64,000 nucleotides of DNA from Pseudoflavonifractor sp. An184 (GCF_002160305.1 NZ_NFKI01000004.1:1-64000), one strand, 5' to 3'. Counted from the first letter of the stretch, positions 35,645 to 43,787 are shown. Notes: generated by a model not told the origin, from the sequence alone. Made by a program: numbers and translations.

Positions 35645-36256
35645 CTATCGAAAACTATTAAATGCTGGCAGTGCTTCATAATCGTTGTTGGCTCTGATTC
35701 CTTCTTCCAGCTCTTCGCAGAGAAAAACCGGATTCAGAGTGGTAGAGCGAATGCCGTCAAGGTACTCCGTCTCAACCAGCATCCGTACCAGCACGCTTTT
35801 AATTTTATTGACTGTATTTTCACTCCATGCAGAGACAGAATCGTTCTGTGCTTGAAGCCGGGTAAAGAACGCGTTCAGGTCTTTCCGTGAAAAGCTAAAA
35901 TCCTGATTGCTGTATTTTTCGCCGATGACCTGTATCATAAATTCCCAAACCAAACGGTTATATTTCATAATTGCATAGAGGTTGATCTGTTTCGCTATTT
36001 CGCTGGGTGCGAATGCAAGCTCATGCACAAGCTGCTCGTTGTTAAGCGCATCCAGCCGCTTATAGCAAGCCCTCGCCAGACGTGAAACCTGACGCTCTGT
36101 GGGATATTGAAATAAGTTGTCTTTTTTGATTATCTCGATTGCCTCTTCAATGGTTTTACCGTCAATGTAATATTTCGCGGCAATCCTGATCTCATAGAAG
36201 TGGAACTGCTCAGCCGTTAAGCTGCCGTTATATAAATACGCCTGATCCATCACCAT
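35645..36256 (-). CDS. brxA: BREX protein BrxA (DUF1819)
   Basis: 203 aa. DUF1819, an inner-membrane-NusB-like helical fold able to bind DNA. Landmarks: an N-terminal LTAEQFHFYEIRIAAKYY, a central EIAKQINLYAIMKYNRLVWEF, and the basic C-terminal half VNKIKSVLVRMLVETEYL. First gene of the canonical brxABC-pglXZ-brxL order, 52 bases after the XRE regulator. Confidence 0.9.
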   Translation of the reverse strand: MVMDQAYLYNGSLTAEQFHFYEIRIAAKYYIDGKTIEEAIEIIKKDNLFQYPTERQVSRLARACYKRLDALNNEQLVHELAFAPSEIAKQINLYAIMKYNRLVWEFMIQVIGEKYSNQDFSFSRKDLNAFFTRLQAQNDSVSAWSENTVNKIKSVLVRMLVETEYLDGIRSTTLNPVFLCEELEEGIRANNDYEALPAFNSFR

Positions 36257-36308
36257 GTCTCCGTTTCTATTCCGCCTATTTTATCATACACCTTTTCCTA
36301 TCCCAAAA

Positions 36309-36524
36309 TCAGGACTCCGTAGTGTCCGGTACAAACTCTACAATGTCGCCAATATTGCAGTCTAAGGCGGTGCAGATTTTGCGAAGAGCTTCCATAGAAA
36401 CATCTTCGCCCTTTCTGAGTTTGGTCATGGTGCTCGATGATAGGCCACTTGCTTTATGAAGATCAGCTTTACTCATATCTTTATCTACAAGGAGCTTCCA
36501 GAGTTTTTTATAACTTGCTTTCAT
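36309..36524 (-). CDS. XRE-family regulator of the BREX operon
   Basis: 71 aa, a single Cro/C1-type helix-turn-helix: DMSKADLHKASGLSSSTMTKLRKGE, then VSMEALRKICTALDCNIGDI. This is the short YozG-like class. It is the first gene of the BREX transcript, and a perfect palindrome covers its ribosome site and likely transcription start, so autorepression and control of the whole operon are likely (inference). It is unrelated to the larger WYL-type BrxR regulators. GGAGGTGA precedes the ATG. Confidence 0.85.
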   Translation of the reverse strand: MKASYKKLWKLLVDKDMSKADLHKASGLSSSTMTKLRKGEDVSMEALRKICTALDCNIGDIVEFVPDTTES

Positions 36525-36534
36525 CGTCTCACCT

Positions 36535-36580
36535 CCATATGATATGGAATTATTCTACCATGGCGCTGACTGAGATACAA
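36535..36580 (-). promoter_or_regulatory. BREX operon promoter with palindromic operator
   Basis: On the minus strand TTGTAT (36580-36575), 17 bases, TAGAAT (36557-36552). Downstream lies the perfect palindrome CCATAT-N-ATATGG (36535-36547), overlapping the likely start site and the first bases of the SD. Binding there by the XRE protein would block both transcription and translation. Confidence 0.6.
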
Positions 36581-36940
36581 GACAGTATCATGGAAATCGG
36601 ACTATTTCAACGCATTTACAAGAGATTTACCTGCAACTTGCACAGAAGGCAGAATAAAACATGCCGTATAGTGAAGCCCCTCAAACTTGCGGCCTGAGGG
36701 GCTTTTATATCATAAGCAAAAATAAATCCAATTTTAAACAGGATTTTTGCTTTTGGCGGTGAGAAGGAACAACTTAATAGAGCTGTAGTTTCTTTTTCTC
36801 TTTTAATTATCATGACAGATCTTCCTGCGTTTTCCACATCGCTGCCGCAATGCTACCACAATATAGATTTGTGCACTGCACCTTGTCCAATCGAACCCGC
36901 GCTGAGGCGCAGGAGCCTTAATTTCGAGTCCGGGCCGCTG
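36581..36940. other. Gene-free stretch between the BREX promoter and the AbiE operon
   Basis: No credible gene. A hairpin (AAGCCCCTCA 36674-36683 with TGAGGGGCTT 36695-36704, followed by TTATAT) is a plus-strand terminator, although I see no plus-strand gene upstream; it may be a relic of a lost gene. Confidence 0.45.
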
Positions 36941-37765
36941 TCAGGCGACCAGCGTTTTTAGCACATCCATGATCTGGCTGTACTCAATGTGGGCGGCGTA
37001 GGTAAACTGCTTGCGGTACTTTTCCCACATGGCTTTGAGTTCCCGGCTGCTCTCGATGTTGTGCAAAATGGCGGACACATCCGCAATCTGACGAGCTGTG
37101 CCGCGGTGGGTTGCGGTGGCACGCAGTGCTTCGGCGAACACGGCCTTGTCAAATTTCTGCGTGGTTGCCAGAATATACGCATCATAAAAATCTCTCGGTC
37201 GGGTGTTGAACACGCCCCGCCGCAGGATGGTTTCTACCTTTTCTGCCATAACGGTTTCGATGTTGTACGCCCACAGTTCATAGGACTTTTCATCATCAAA
37301 AATCTCTGAAAACTGGTACTGCACCGCATGAGGCGTGATGGCATCCCCTGTGGACACATCAATGCTCAGCGGGGTAATCAGCGTGTCAAAATGGGCATTC
37401 AGCATCACACGGTAGCCGCCGTAAATGTCATCCTCCCGGATGGGCGAGATTTTTCCAACCTCAAAGGTCACGCCGTCATCAAAGGTCACAGCGGCCACCT
37501 GCTCCAATGCGCTGCGGATAGCTTCCGGGGTCAGGGGCAGGTTTTTCAGCGTTGCGTCCAAATCCATCGTCGCCCGGTTGTCCAGCCCCACGATGGCAGC
37601 TACCAGCATCCCGCCTTTCAGCACAAACTTGTCTTTGTATGCGGAGGCCGCAAGGCGGACAAGTAGACGCTCGAACATATAGTTCTGCAAAATGACCTGT
37701 GCCGGGATATTTTTCTGCTTGGCGATGTTGCGGATTTTCGCTTTCAGGCTCATGGCATTGCTCAC
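36941..37765 (-). CDS. abiEii: AbiEii-family nucleotidyltransferase toxin
   Basis: 274 aa. Type IV toxin of the AbiE abortive-infection system. Nucleotidyltransferase core: FVLKGGMLVAAIVG, then NRATMDLDAT (the D-x-D metal site), later TVMAEKVETILRRG and RPRDFYDAYIL, both typical of AbiEii. In this family the toxin adds nucleotides to tRNA or otherwise halts growth after infection. Start is GTG at 37765, in a GTGA overlap with the abiEi stop, with GGAGG upstream. Confidence 0.9.
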   Translation of the reverse strand: MSNAMSLKAKIRNIAKQKNIPAQVILQNYMFERLLVRLAASAYKDKFVLKGGMLVAAIVGLDNRATMDLDATLKNLPLTPEAIRSALEQVAAVTFDDGVTFEVGKISPIREDDIYGGYRVMLNAHFDTLITPLSIDVSTGDAITPHAVQYQFSEIFDDEKSYELWAYNIETVMAEKVETILRRGVFNTRPRDFYDAYILATTQKFDKAVFAEALRATATHRGTARQIADVSAILHNIESSRELKAMWEKYRKQFTYAAHIEYSQIMDVLKTLVA

Positions 37766-38355
37766 AGTAGTACCTCCAAATATTGGCGCAGGACGCCCGA
37801 TACCCGCATCTGCCGGGCATACTCATCCAGCCGGTTCAAATCTTTTTTGGGGCTGGCGGCGTACTGCTTCAGCGCCGATAGAAATGTCTCAGTCCCGATC
37901 TTGTTGCGGCTGCGGATCACATCGCAGATGGTGCGTTCCAGATCATAGCAGGGAACGGGATTTCCAGCGGGAGTTTGCAGTATCGTTTTGCCCAGCTCGA
38001 ACAACTCCGGCTTGATGTAATACACCTTACACTCCGCTTTGATGGCCGCAGACGGGATGCAGCCGGAGGGCGCGGTTACGGTGTGCTCAAAGGGTGTCCG
38101 GTCGGAAATCCCATGGAGAAACAGCGCCGTCTCGTGGGAAAAAATAACCTTTCCGGAACGGCGGCTGATGGATAACAGCTCGTCCTGCATATCTTCCGGG
38201 AGCACATACTGCCCCTTGACGATTCGGTGAATCTTTTCCGCCTTGCAAAGTTTGTAGAGCATCGCCTTGGAAATGCCGCGCTGCGCCGCTGTTTTCGTTT
38301 CGATGATGCCGCCGTTTTCTTTTGCAATCGCGGCGAGTTCCGTCATATAGTCCAT
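37762..38355 (-). CDS. abiEi: AbiEi-family antitoxin/transcriptional regulator
   Basis: 197 aa from the ATG at 38355 (GAGGTGAG upstream; an in-frame upstream extension lacks an RBS). The N-terminal winged helix (AQRGISKAMLYKLCKAEKIHRI) binds DNA and is followed by the AbiEi antitoxin domain with KVIFSHETALFLHGISDRTP, a highly characteristic stretch. It represses its own operon and neutralises AbiEii without stable contact (type IV). Promoter and inverted repeat lie just upstream. Confidence 0.9.
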   Translation of the reverse strand: MDYMTELAAIAKENGGIIETKTAAQRGISKAMLYKLCKAEKIHRIVKGQYVLPEDMQDELLSISRRSGKVIFSHETALFLHGISDRTPFEHTVTAPSGCIPSAAIKAECKVYYIKPELFELGKTILQTPAGNPVPCYDLERTICDVIRSRNKIGTETFLSALKQYAASPKKDLNRLDEYARQMRVSGVLRQYLEVLL

Positions 38356-38385
38356 CCGCTCACCTCGCAATAACAACCTGATAAT

Positions 38386-38456
38386 AGTATATCTAAAATT
38401 ATGATGATAGTCAACACCCACATTGACAATATCAATATAAAATCAGAATTGATATT
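38386..38456 (-). promoter_or_regulatory. abiE promoter and candidate AbiEi operator
   Basis: On the minus strand TTGACT (38414-38409), 17 bases, TATACT (38391-38386). Upstream is a 9-bp inverted repeat AATATCAAT / ATTGATATT (38428-38436 and 38448-38456), the sort of repeat AbiEi binds. Confidence 0.65.
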
Positions 38457-38479
38457 ATGATGTAAGTCAATTCTCGTTG

Positions 38480-38590
38480 CGAATTAGCAGGGGTTTGGGT
38501 ACTCCCAACAAGAACCAATGGGTAGATTGGCCGACAGACCGGAACGCTCATTTCGCCGCTGTGTACGGACAGCGGCTGTGCTTGCTGTTC
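38480..38590. other. Candidate oriT-like region upstream of mobC
   Basis: No gene from 38457 to 38698. TTGGG-TACT-CCCAA (38495-38508) and a longer GCCGCTGT / ACAGCGGC hairpin (38555-38562 with 38569-38576, no T-run) sit ahead of the mobC leader, the usual place for a transfer origin. The assignment is positional only. Confidence 0.35.
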
Positions 38591-38698
38591 TCTAAAATCT
38601 CATATCCGCAGATCACAGTGCTTCCGCTTTTTCCAAAGCCGGGAGCATTTTTATTTTTCACTTTTTTTCAATCAGACCCCTGTTTTTCTTGGAGAAAA

Positions 38699-38905
38699 TG
38701 TCCGTTGTAAATTGAAAAGTATTTTTTGAAGATACCCCCCCCCCAATTCACAAAAAATTGTCCGTTGTAAAGTAGGAGGTGATATTCGGTTCCAAAATAT
38801 TACTCTTGCCCTACCCGCTAATTGGCGCAAAAAATGTCCGTTGTAAAGTGAGAGAGATTTTTTCCTGAGCGGGTACCAAGTTTCCCGCTTGAAATGTCCG
38901 TTGTA
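38699..38905 (+). repeat. Four iteron-like direct repeats TGTCCGTTGTA
   Basis: Copies at 38699-38709, 38759-38769, 38835-38845 and 38895-38905, usually preceded by AAAA and followed by A/G-rich sequence. Spacings are 60, 76 and 60 bases. They fill the leader of mobC and look like binding sites for a replication or relaxosome protein. Confidence 0.75.
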
Positions 38906-38927
38906 GTTTGAAGGAGGCGAATATCCA

Positions 38928-39257
38928 ATGGCTGAACGCACAAGGCCGATCCGCATCGAGTTCTGCGTCACCGAGCAGGAGCGTCAGCTTATCCAAAGCA
39001 AGATGGCTCAGCTCGGTACTAAGAACATAGGCGCATATCTCAGAAAAATGGCAATCGACGGTTACATCATCAAAGTGGACTACACCCAGCAGAAAAAGCC
39101 AGCCGCAGCCGTCAGCCGGGTTGCCAGCAATACCAACCAGATTTGCCGCCGGATTAACAGCTCCGGGCATCTCTACACTGAGGATGTTGCGGAGCTGAAA
39201 GAACGGCAAGCCGAGATTTGGTCGCTGCTCAAAGAGACCCAGCGAAAGGAATTGTAA
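38928..39257 (+). CDS. mobC: MobC-like relaxosome accessory protein
   Basis: 109 aa. Ribbon-helix-helix-type start (RTRPIRIEFCVTEQERQLI) followed by the bacterial MobC core (GAYLRKMAIDGYIIKVD, NQICRRINSSGHLYTEDV). Such proteins bind oriT and help a relaxase nick it. RBS GGAGG lies 11 bases upstream. No relaxase gene follows, so the module looks reduced; a relaxase from another element would be needed. It lies directly after the four iteron-like repeats. Confidence 0.85.
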   Translation: MAERTRPIRIEFCVTEQERQLIQSKMAQLGTKNIGAYLRKMAIDGYIIKVDYTQQKKPAAAVSRVASNTNQICRRINSSGHLYTEDVAELKERQAEIWSLLKETQRKEL

Positions 39258-39272
39258 TGACAGGAGGCCACT

Positions 39273-39449
39273 ATGCCGCGTATGAGTAAAAAACGAAAAG
39301 ATGAATGGGCGTTCTTCCTGAATGACCGGGGACGCATCGCCTATAACGCCCTTTGCCGCAGGTGCGTCCGAAACTGCAAACAAAGTTTTCGTGCTGCGGT
39401 AATCGTCTGTCCGCATTACTACTCCAAACGATCCCGCCGCCCGCCTTAA
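39273..39449 (+). CDS. Small basic Cys-containing mobile-element protein, 58 aa
   Basis: Starts at ATG 39273 behind CAGGAGG, 15 bases after mobC. The sequence is very basic, with CRRCVRNCKQ and VCPHYY, a possible zinc-binding set (Cys28, Cys31, Cys35, Cys46). It resembles the short proteins seen between mobC and repA in Firmicute integrative elements. Function unknown. Confidence 0.6.
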   Translation: MPRMSKKRKDEWAFFLNDRGRIAYNALCRRCVRNCKQSFRAAVIVCPHYYSKRSRRPP

Positions 39450-39518
39450 TTGTCCTGTGAAGGAGAAAGGAAGTGATACACCATCTACTATAAAACCGAC
39501 ACCCCGCTGCCGCCTTTC

Positions 39519-40193
39519 GTGCCGTTACCCCGGTTTATCCTTCGAGGCGAATACTCGATCAACGCCAAGCTGCTCTACGCCCTGCTGTTGGGGCGCACAC
39601 AACTCTCCCAGAAATCCGGCTGGGTGTCGGAGGATGGGGATGTCTATGTGATTTACACCATCCGCCAGATGGCGAACGACCTGAATCGGAGCGAACGGAC
39701 GGTCAAGGCCGCTCTGGCCGAACTGGAATATGCAGGCCTCATCACCCGCATCCGGCAGGGCTGGAACCGGGCAAACCGTATTTTCCTGCAACTGCCCGAT
39801 GAGGTGCAGCTTTCTTCCCATCCAGAGGGCAAGTTCTGCCCAATGGATGGGCGGAAATCTTCCCCTTGTATGGGGCAAAATTTGCCCACAAGTAAGAAAG
39901 AGAAGAAGAAAACAGATTCCAGTCAGAATAACAGGAGAGAGAATGCACGCCGCTGTTTTGGGAAGTATCAGAATGTTTTTCTTTTGGACAGTGAGCTGGC
40001 TGATCTGCAATCGACATACCCCAGCCAATATGAGGACTACATCAACCGTCTGTCGGCTTATATGGCATCCAGCGGAAAGCACTATGCCAACCATTACGCC
40101 ACAATTCGTAAGTGGCTGGATGAGGACAGCAAATCAAAACCCGGTAAGAATTACGACTACACAGAGACCTATGAGGAAGGAGAATGTCTGTGA
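39519..40193 (+). CDS. Replication initiator A-like protein (RepA_N type), start unclear
   Basis: 224 aa from the GTG at 39519. The N-terminal RepA_N-like winged helix is clear: YSINAKLLYALLLGRTQLS, then TIRQMANDLNRSERTVKAALAELEYAGLI. The C-terminal half is basic with a DUF6017-like SQYEDYINRLSAYMASSGKHY. The frame is open upstream to a TGA at 39474 and encodes IYYKTDTPLPPF, which matches the expected family N-terminus, but no standard start codon occurs there. The SD (AAGGAGAAAGGAAG) also sits too far from 39519. Either an ATC start (39483) is used or the start has decayed. Confidence 0.75.
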   Translation: MPLPRFILRGEYSINAKLLYALLLGRTQLSQKSGWVSEDGDVYVIYTIRQMANDLNRSERTVKAALAELEYAGLITRIRQGWNRANRIFLQLPDEVQLSSHPEGKFCPMDGRKSSPCMGQNLPTSKKEKKKTDSSQNNRRENARRCFGKYQNVFLLDSELADLQSTYPSQYEDYINRLSAYMASSGKHYANHYATIRKWLDEDSKSKPGKNYDYTETYEEGECL

Positions 40194-41047
40194 ATGTGAA
40201 TCCGATTATAGCATCCATCATAGATGCAGCAGAGACCTTGAACACCACCCCGGAGGATTATATCAACCCGGATGACGGGCTGAAATACTGCGGCAAGTGC
40301 CACACGCCCAAGGAAGCCTATTTTCCAGAACAGTACCGCAAAAACGGGTTGGACAAGCACCCGATTGCCTGTAAATGCGCGGTTGAGGAACGGGCGCGGC
40401 GCGAAGCGGAGCAGCGGGAGCTGGAACGGCTGAACCGGATTGCCATGCTCCGCTCTGAGGCGTTCCGGGATATTCCCGCCGCCGGATGGCGGTTTGAAAA
40501 CGCCGAAGTAATGACTCCACAGCTTGTTAAATCGAGAAGATATTCCGAAAACTGGGATGCTTTCCGCCAAGATGGAACCGGGCTTCTCCTGTTCGGCAAT
40601 GTGGGCACCGGAAAATCCTATGCGGCGGGCTGCATTGCCAACGCCCTGATAGAGAAAACGGTTTCCGTCCTTTTCTTAGGGCTGTCCGATGTGGTGAACC
40701 GTATGCAGGGCAATTTCGGCGCTGACCGGGATGCTTACCTGAAAACACTGATGCGCCCGGAGCTGCTGATTTTGGATGACCTGGGTGCGGAACGGAACAC
40801 CTGCTTCGGCAAGGAGCGCGTGTTTGATGTGGTCAATAAGCGCCTGCTGACCGGTAAACCGATGATCATCACCACCAATATCCCGCTTTCCGTGATGCAG
40901 AAAGCTGCCGATCTGGATGAGCGCCGTATCTACGACAGGGTTTTGGAGGTCTGCGTCCCCATCCAGTTTAACGGTGAGAATTTCCGAAAGGGCAACGCTG
41001 CGGAAAATGTGAAACGGGCGGTGAAAATTCTGAATCAGATAAATTGA
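40184..41047 (+). CDS. DnaC/IstB-like ATP-binding protein
   Basis: 287 aa. A zinc-finger-like N-terminus (YCGKCHTPKEAYF then CKCAVEERARREAEQ) leads to an AAA+ domain with Walker A LFGNVGTGKSYAAG (about 139-152), Walker B LLILDDLGAE and sensor region MIITTNIPLSV. This is the helicase-loader type carried by integrative elements, working with the upstream RepA-like protein, with which it overlaps by 10 bases. Complete, GAAGGAGAATG ribosome site. Confidence 0.88.
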   Translation: MSVNVNPIIASIIDAAETLNTTPEDYINPDDGLKYCGKCHTPKEAYFPEQYRKNGLDKHPIACKCAVEERARREAEQRELERLNRIAMLRSEAFRDIPAAGWRFENAEVMTPQLVKSRRYSENWDAFRQDGTGLLLFGNVGTGKSYAAGCIANALIEKTVSVLFLGLSDVVNRMQGNFGADRDAYLKTLMRPELLILDDLGAERNTCFGKERVFDVVNKRLLTGKPMIITTNIPLSVMQKAADLDERRIYDRVLEVCVPIQFNGENFRKGNAAENVKRAVKILNQIN

Positions 41048-41078
41048 CGAACTATTATTCTACGGAAGGGGCGATTAA

Positions 41079-41285
41079 ATGGAAAATTCTATCAGCAAAG
41101 TGCCAATCCACCTGAAAATGACGCTCACGGCAAAGGAAGCCGCTGAGTACAGCAATATCGGAATCAATAAAATTGACAGTATGCTGCGTTCGCCAAACTG
41201 CCCGTTCGTGCTTTTTGTAGGCAGCAAGAAATTGGTGAAGCGCAAAGAGTTTGAACAGTATATCAGTCAGGCACTTGTGATCTAA
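41079..41285 (+). CDS. xis: Tn916-type excisionase
   Basis: 68 aa. Winged-helix excisionase: TLTAKEAAEYSNIGINKIDSM, then FVLFVGSKKLVKRKEFEQYI, closely following Tn916 Xis. It directs the integrase toward excision by bending the arms. It precedes int, which has its own promoter/operator in the gap of 110 bases. RBS GGAAGGGG. Confidence 0.88.
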   Translation: MENSISKVPIHLKMTLTAKEAAEYSNIGINKIDSMLRSPNCPFVLFVGSKKLVKRKEFEQYISQALVI

Positions 41286-41315
41286 CATAGCATTTGAAAA
41301 ATTCGCGGAGAAGCC

Positions 41316-41352
41316 TTGAGGAAAAGAGCACCGTGCGCTATACTATATAGCG
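41316..41352 (+). promoter_or_regulatory. int promoter overlapping a palindrome
   Basis: TTGAGG (41316-41321), 17 bases, TATACT (41339-41344). The -10 lies inside the perfect palindrome CGCTATA-CTA-TATAGCG (41336-41352), a likely operator restraining integrase expression. Confidence 0.6.
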
Positions 41353-41395
41353 TAGTAGTGCGCTCTTTTCTTCTCTGCGGGAAAGGAGCTCGTCC

Positions 41396-42577
41396 ATGGG
41401 AAAGAATCTCAAGGGAAAAGACTGCGGTAAGGGTATCTACCAAAGAAAGGACGGATTGTATAGCGCACGATTTGTTGATAGAGCCGGGAAGCGGCATGAG
41501 AAGTATTTTCAGACGCTGCCCGAGGCGCGAAACTGGATTGAGGACGCAAAGTACGCCGATAAGCATGACGATGTGTTTGTGGCTACCGATACGACGGTTG
41601 ATGAGTGGTTCAATTTCTGGATTGAAAATATTGTCGGGGATCTGGCACCCAACACGCTCAGAAATTACCGGGAACGCTATGTCCGCAATATTCAGCCGGT
41701 AATCGGGAAGATGCTGATCGCCAATGTAAAACCGATGCACTGCAAAAAGGTGTTCATCCAGATGGATGCGGATTACGCAGGTTCCACCATTCGTCAGGCA
41801 TACATCACGATGGGGACAATGTTTAAGGCGGCGAAGATGAACGACCTGATTGCAAAGCACCCCATGGATGGTGTTCGGTTTTCAAAGCCCGTTCGCGCTG
41901 TGGATGATATTCACTATCTAACGCGAGAGGAACAGCACCTCTTTCTCGAAACAGCACGGCGTTCCCACAATTACAACCAGTATGCGCTCATCCTTGAAAC
42001 GGGATTGCGCACCGGGGAGATGATTGGCTTAACATGGGACGCAATCGACTTTGAGCGCCGGACGCTTACAGTGAACAAGACCTTGGAGTTTCGTCACGCA
42101 CAGAAAGTTTGGCGTGCTGGTCCTCCCAAAACTCAGCAGAGCTATCGCACCATTCCATTGACGGATAAAGCGTATGACATTCTGAAAGAGGTATGGGATA
42201 GCCGGAGCGGCAGAAAAGAATCCCCCCTGCTGTCGCAAACGCTGGAATATATGGACAGGCGCACCGGCGTTACTTCCCGGCTTGTGATGCGTGATCTGGT
42301 CTTTATCAACTGGCGCACAGGAGAACCGGCAAAAAACAGTTCCTATGATACCCACCTCTATAAGCTTTGCGATGAAGCGGGGATCAACCGCTTTTGTATG
42401 CACGCGCTGCGTCATACTTACGCAACCCGTGCGATCGAAAGCGGAATGCAGCCGAAAGTGCTGCAAAAGCTGCTGGGACACGCCAGCATCAAAACCACAA
42501 TGGATCGGTATGTCCATGTAACCGATGAAACGCTGGATCAGGCGGTCAAGCAATTTCAACTTAGCAGCGTATGTTGA
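41396..42577 (+). CDS. int: Tn916-family tyrosine recombinase (integrase)
   Basis: 393 aa. An arm-binding N-terminal domain ([19 protein letters not shown]), a core-binding SAM-like domain ([13 protein letters not shown]) and the catalytic domain with Arg in [38 protein letters not shown] (HxxR, H, Tyr nucleophile). It integrates the island at the ychF start and, with Xis, excises it. RBS AAGGAG. It lies 113 bases from the right att site, with the right arm repeat between. No disruption seen, so the element may still move. Confidence 0.92.
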   Translation: MGKNLKGKDCGKGIYQRKDGLYSARFVDRAGKRHEKYFQTLPEARNWIEDAKYADKHDDVFVATDTTVDEWFNFWIENIVGDLAPNTLRNYRERYVRNIQPVIGKMLIANVKPMHCKKVFIQMDADYAGSTIRQAYITMGTMFKAAKMNDLIAKHPMDGVRFSKPVRAVDDIHYLTREEQHLFLETARRSHNYNQYALILETGLRTGEMIGLTWDAIDFERRTLTVNKTLEFRHAQKVWRAGPPKTQQSYRTIPLTDKAYDILKEVWDSRSGRKESPLLSQTLEYMDRRTGVTSRLVMRDLVFINWRTGEPAKNSSYDTHLYKLCDEAGINRFCMHALRHTYATRAIESGMQPKVLQKLLGHASIKTTMDRYVHVTDETLDQAVKQFQLSSVC

Positions 42578-42602
42578 TATAACTTAATACAAGTCGATGC
42601 GC

Positions 42603-42624
42603 AAATGGCGTAAAAATGGCGTAG
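42603..42624 (+). repeat. Right integrase arm-type repeat
   Basis: Identical 22 bases to 19169-19190 (two tandem 11-mers AAATGGCGTAR). It lies 66 bases inside the right att core; the left copy lies 125 bases inside the left core. Confidence 0.65.
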
Positions 42625-42689
42625 CCACCAAAACGCCAAAGCGCGAAAACCTTGTAAATACGGCATTTTTTAAGGAGATGTAGAGATAT

Positions 42690-43787
42690 ATGAAATTAGG
42701 CATCGTGGGTCTCCCCAATGTGGGAAAGAGCACCCTTTTCAACGCCATTACCAACGCCGGCGCGGAGAGCGCCAACTACCCCTTCTGCACCATCGACCCC
42801 AATGTGGGCGTGGTGGCGGTGCCCGACGCCCGTCTGGACAAGCTGTCTGAGATGTACCACCCCAAAAAGACCACCCCGGCGGTGATCGAGTTCGTGGACA
42901 TCGCCGGACTGGTGAAGGGGGCCTCCCGGGGGGAGGGCCTGGGCAACAAGTTTTTGGCCAACATCCGCCAGACCGACGCCATCGTCCACGTGGTGCGCTG
43001 CTTTGACGACGAGAACGTGATCCATGTGGAGGGCTCCACCGACCCCATCCGGGATATGGATACCATCGACCTGGAGCTGATCCTGGCCGACGCGGAGATG
43101 GTGGACCGGCGCATCGACAAGGCCCAGAAGGCGGCCAAGGGGGACAAGAAGTTCCTCCGGGAGGTGGATGTCTTCACCGGCCTGAAGGGCTGGCTCAACG
43201 ACGGCAAATCCGCCCGGAGCTACTTGAGCCAGGTGGACGAGGACGACGCCGCCCTCATCGCCACCTCGGAGCTGCTGTCCCTGAAGCCGGTGATCTATGC
43301 GGCCAACCTGGACGAGGACGGATTTTCCGACCCGGAGGGGGTGGCCTACTACCAGCAGGTGAAGGAGCGGGCGGCCTCGGAGGGGGCACAGGTGATCCCT
43401 GTGTGCGCCAAGCTGGAGGCGGAGATCGCCGAGCTGGAGCCCGAGGAGAAGAAGATGTTCCTGGACGACCTGGGCGTGCCCGAGTCCGGCCTGGACCGGC
43501 TGGTGAAGGCCAGCTACACCCTGCTGGGCCTCATCTCCTACCTGACCTCCGGCGAGGACGAGTGCCGGGCCTGGACCATCACCAAGGGCACCAAGGCGCC
43601 CCAGGCCGCCGGCAAGATCCACTCCGACTTTGAGCGGGGCTTTATCCGGGCGGAAGTGATCGCCTACGACGACCTGATGGCCTGCGGCTCTATGGCCGCC
43701 GCCCGGGAGAAGGGCCTCATCCGCTCCGAGGGCAAGGAATACATCGTCCAGGACGGCGACATCATCCTGTTCCGTTTTAATGTGTAA
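42690..43787 (+). CDS. ychF: YchF/OLA1-family ribosome-associated ATPase
   Basis: 365 aa. Obg-related P-loop protein that prefers ATP and binds ribosomes. P-loop GLPNVGKST (7-15), switch/G3 [10 protein letters not shown], a coiled-coil region, and the C-terminal TGS domain ending [15 protein letters not shown]. Its first base and upstream ribosome site come from the island: ATG with TAAGGAG (42671-42677) replaces the native GTG with AGAGGA. The protein itself is unchanged. I see no convincing promoter between int and ychF, so it may now depend on int transcripts. Confidence 0.95.
   Translation: MKLGIVGLPNVGKSTLFNAITNAGAESANYPFCTIDPNVGVVAVPDARLDKLSEMYHPKKTTPAVIEFVDIAGLVKGASRGEGLGNKFLANIRQTDAIVHVVRCFDDENVIHVEGSTDPIRDMDTIDLELILADAEMVDRRIDKAQKAAKGDKKFLREVDVFTGLKGWLNDGKSARSYLSQVDEDDAALIATSELLSLKPVIYAANLDEDGFSDPEGVAYYQQVKERAASEGAQVIPVCAKLEAEIAELEPEEKKMFLDDLGVPESGLDRLVKASYTLLGLISYLTSGEDECRAWTITKGTKAPQAAGKIHSDFERGFIRAEVIAYDDLMACGSMAAAREKGLIRSEGKEYIVQDGDIILFRFNV
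42691..42705 (+). repeat. attR core (15-bp direct repeat)
   Basis: TGAAATTAGGCATCG, identical to 19029-19043. It overlaps the ATG and codons 2-5 of ychF. Confidence 0.85.

Larger units (their letters stand above)
19029..42705. mobile_element. Genomic island (about 23.7 kb) with BREX, AbiE and Tn916-type integration module, inserted at the ychF start codon
   Basis: It is bounded by the direct repeat TGAAATTAGGCATCG (19029-19043 and 42691-42705). Inside are a BREX operon, AbiE, mobC, repA-like and dnaC-like genes, xis and a tyrosine integrase next to the right end. G+C is visibly lower than in the flanks. Matching 22-bp sequences lie near each end. No relaxase or type IV secretion gene is present, so it is at most mobilisable, not self-transmissible. 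Confidence 0.9.

Noticed and set aside
38699..38905. CRISPR array
   Set aside because: The four repeats have an 11-base core, unequal 60/76-base spacing and no cas genes; they fit iterons or oriT sites better.
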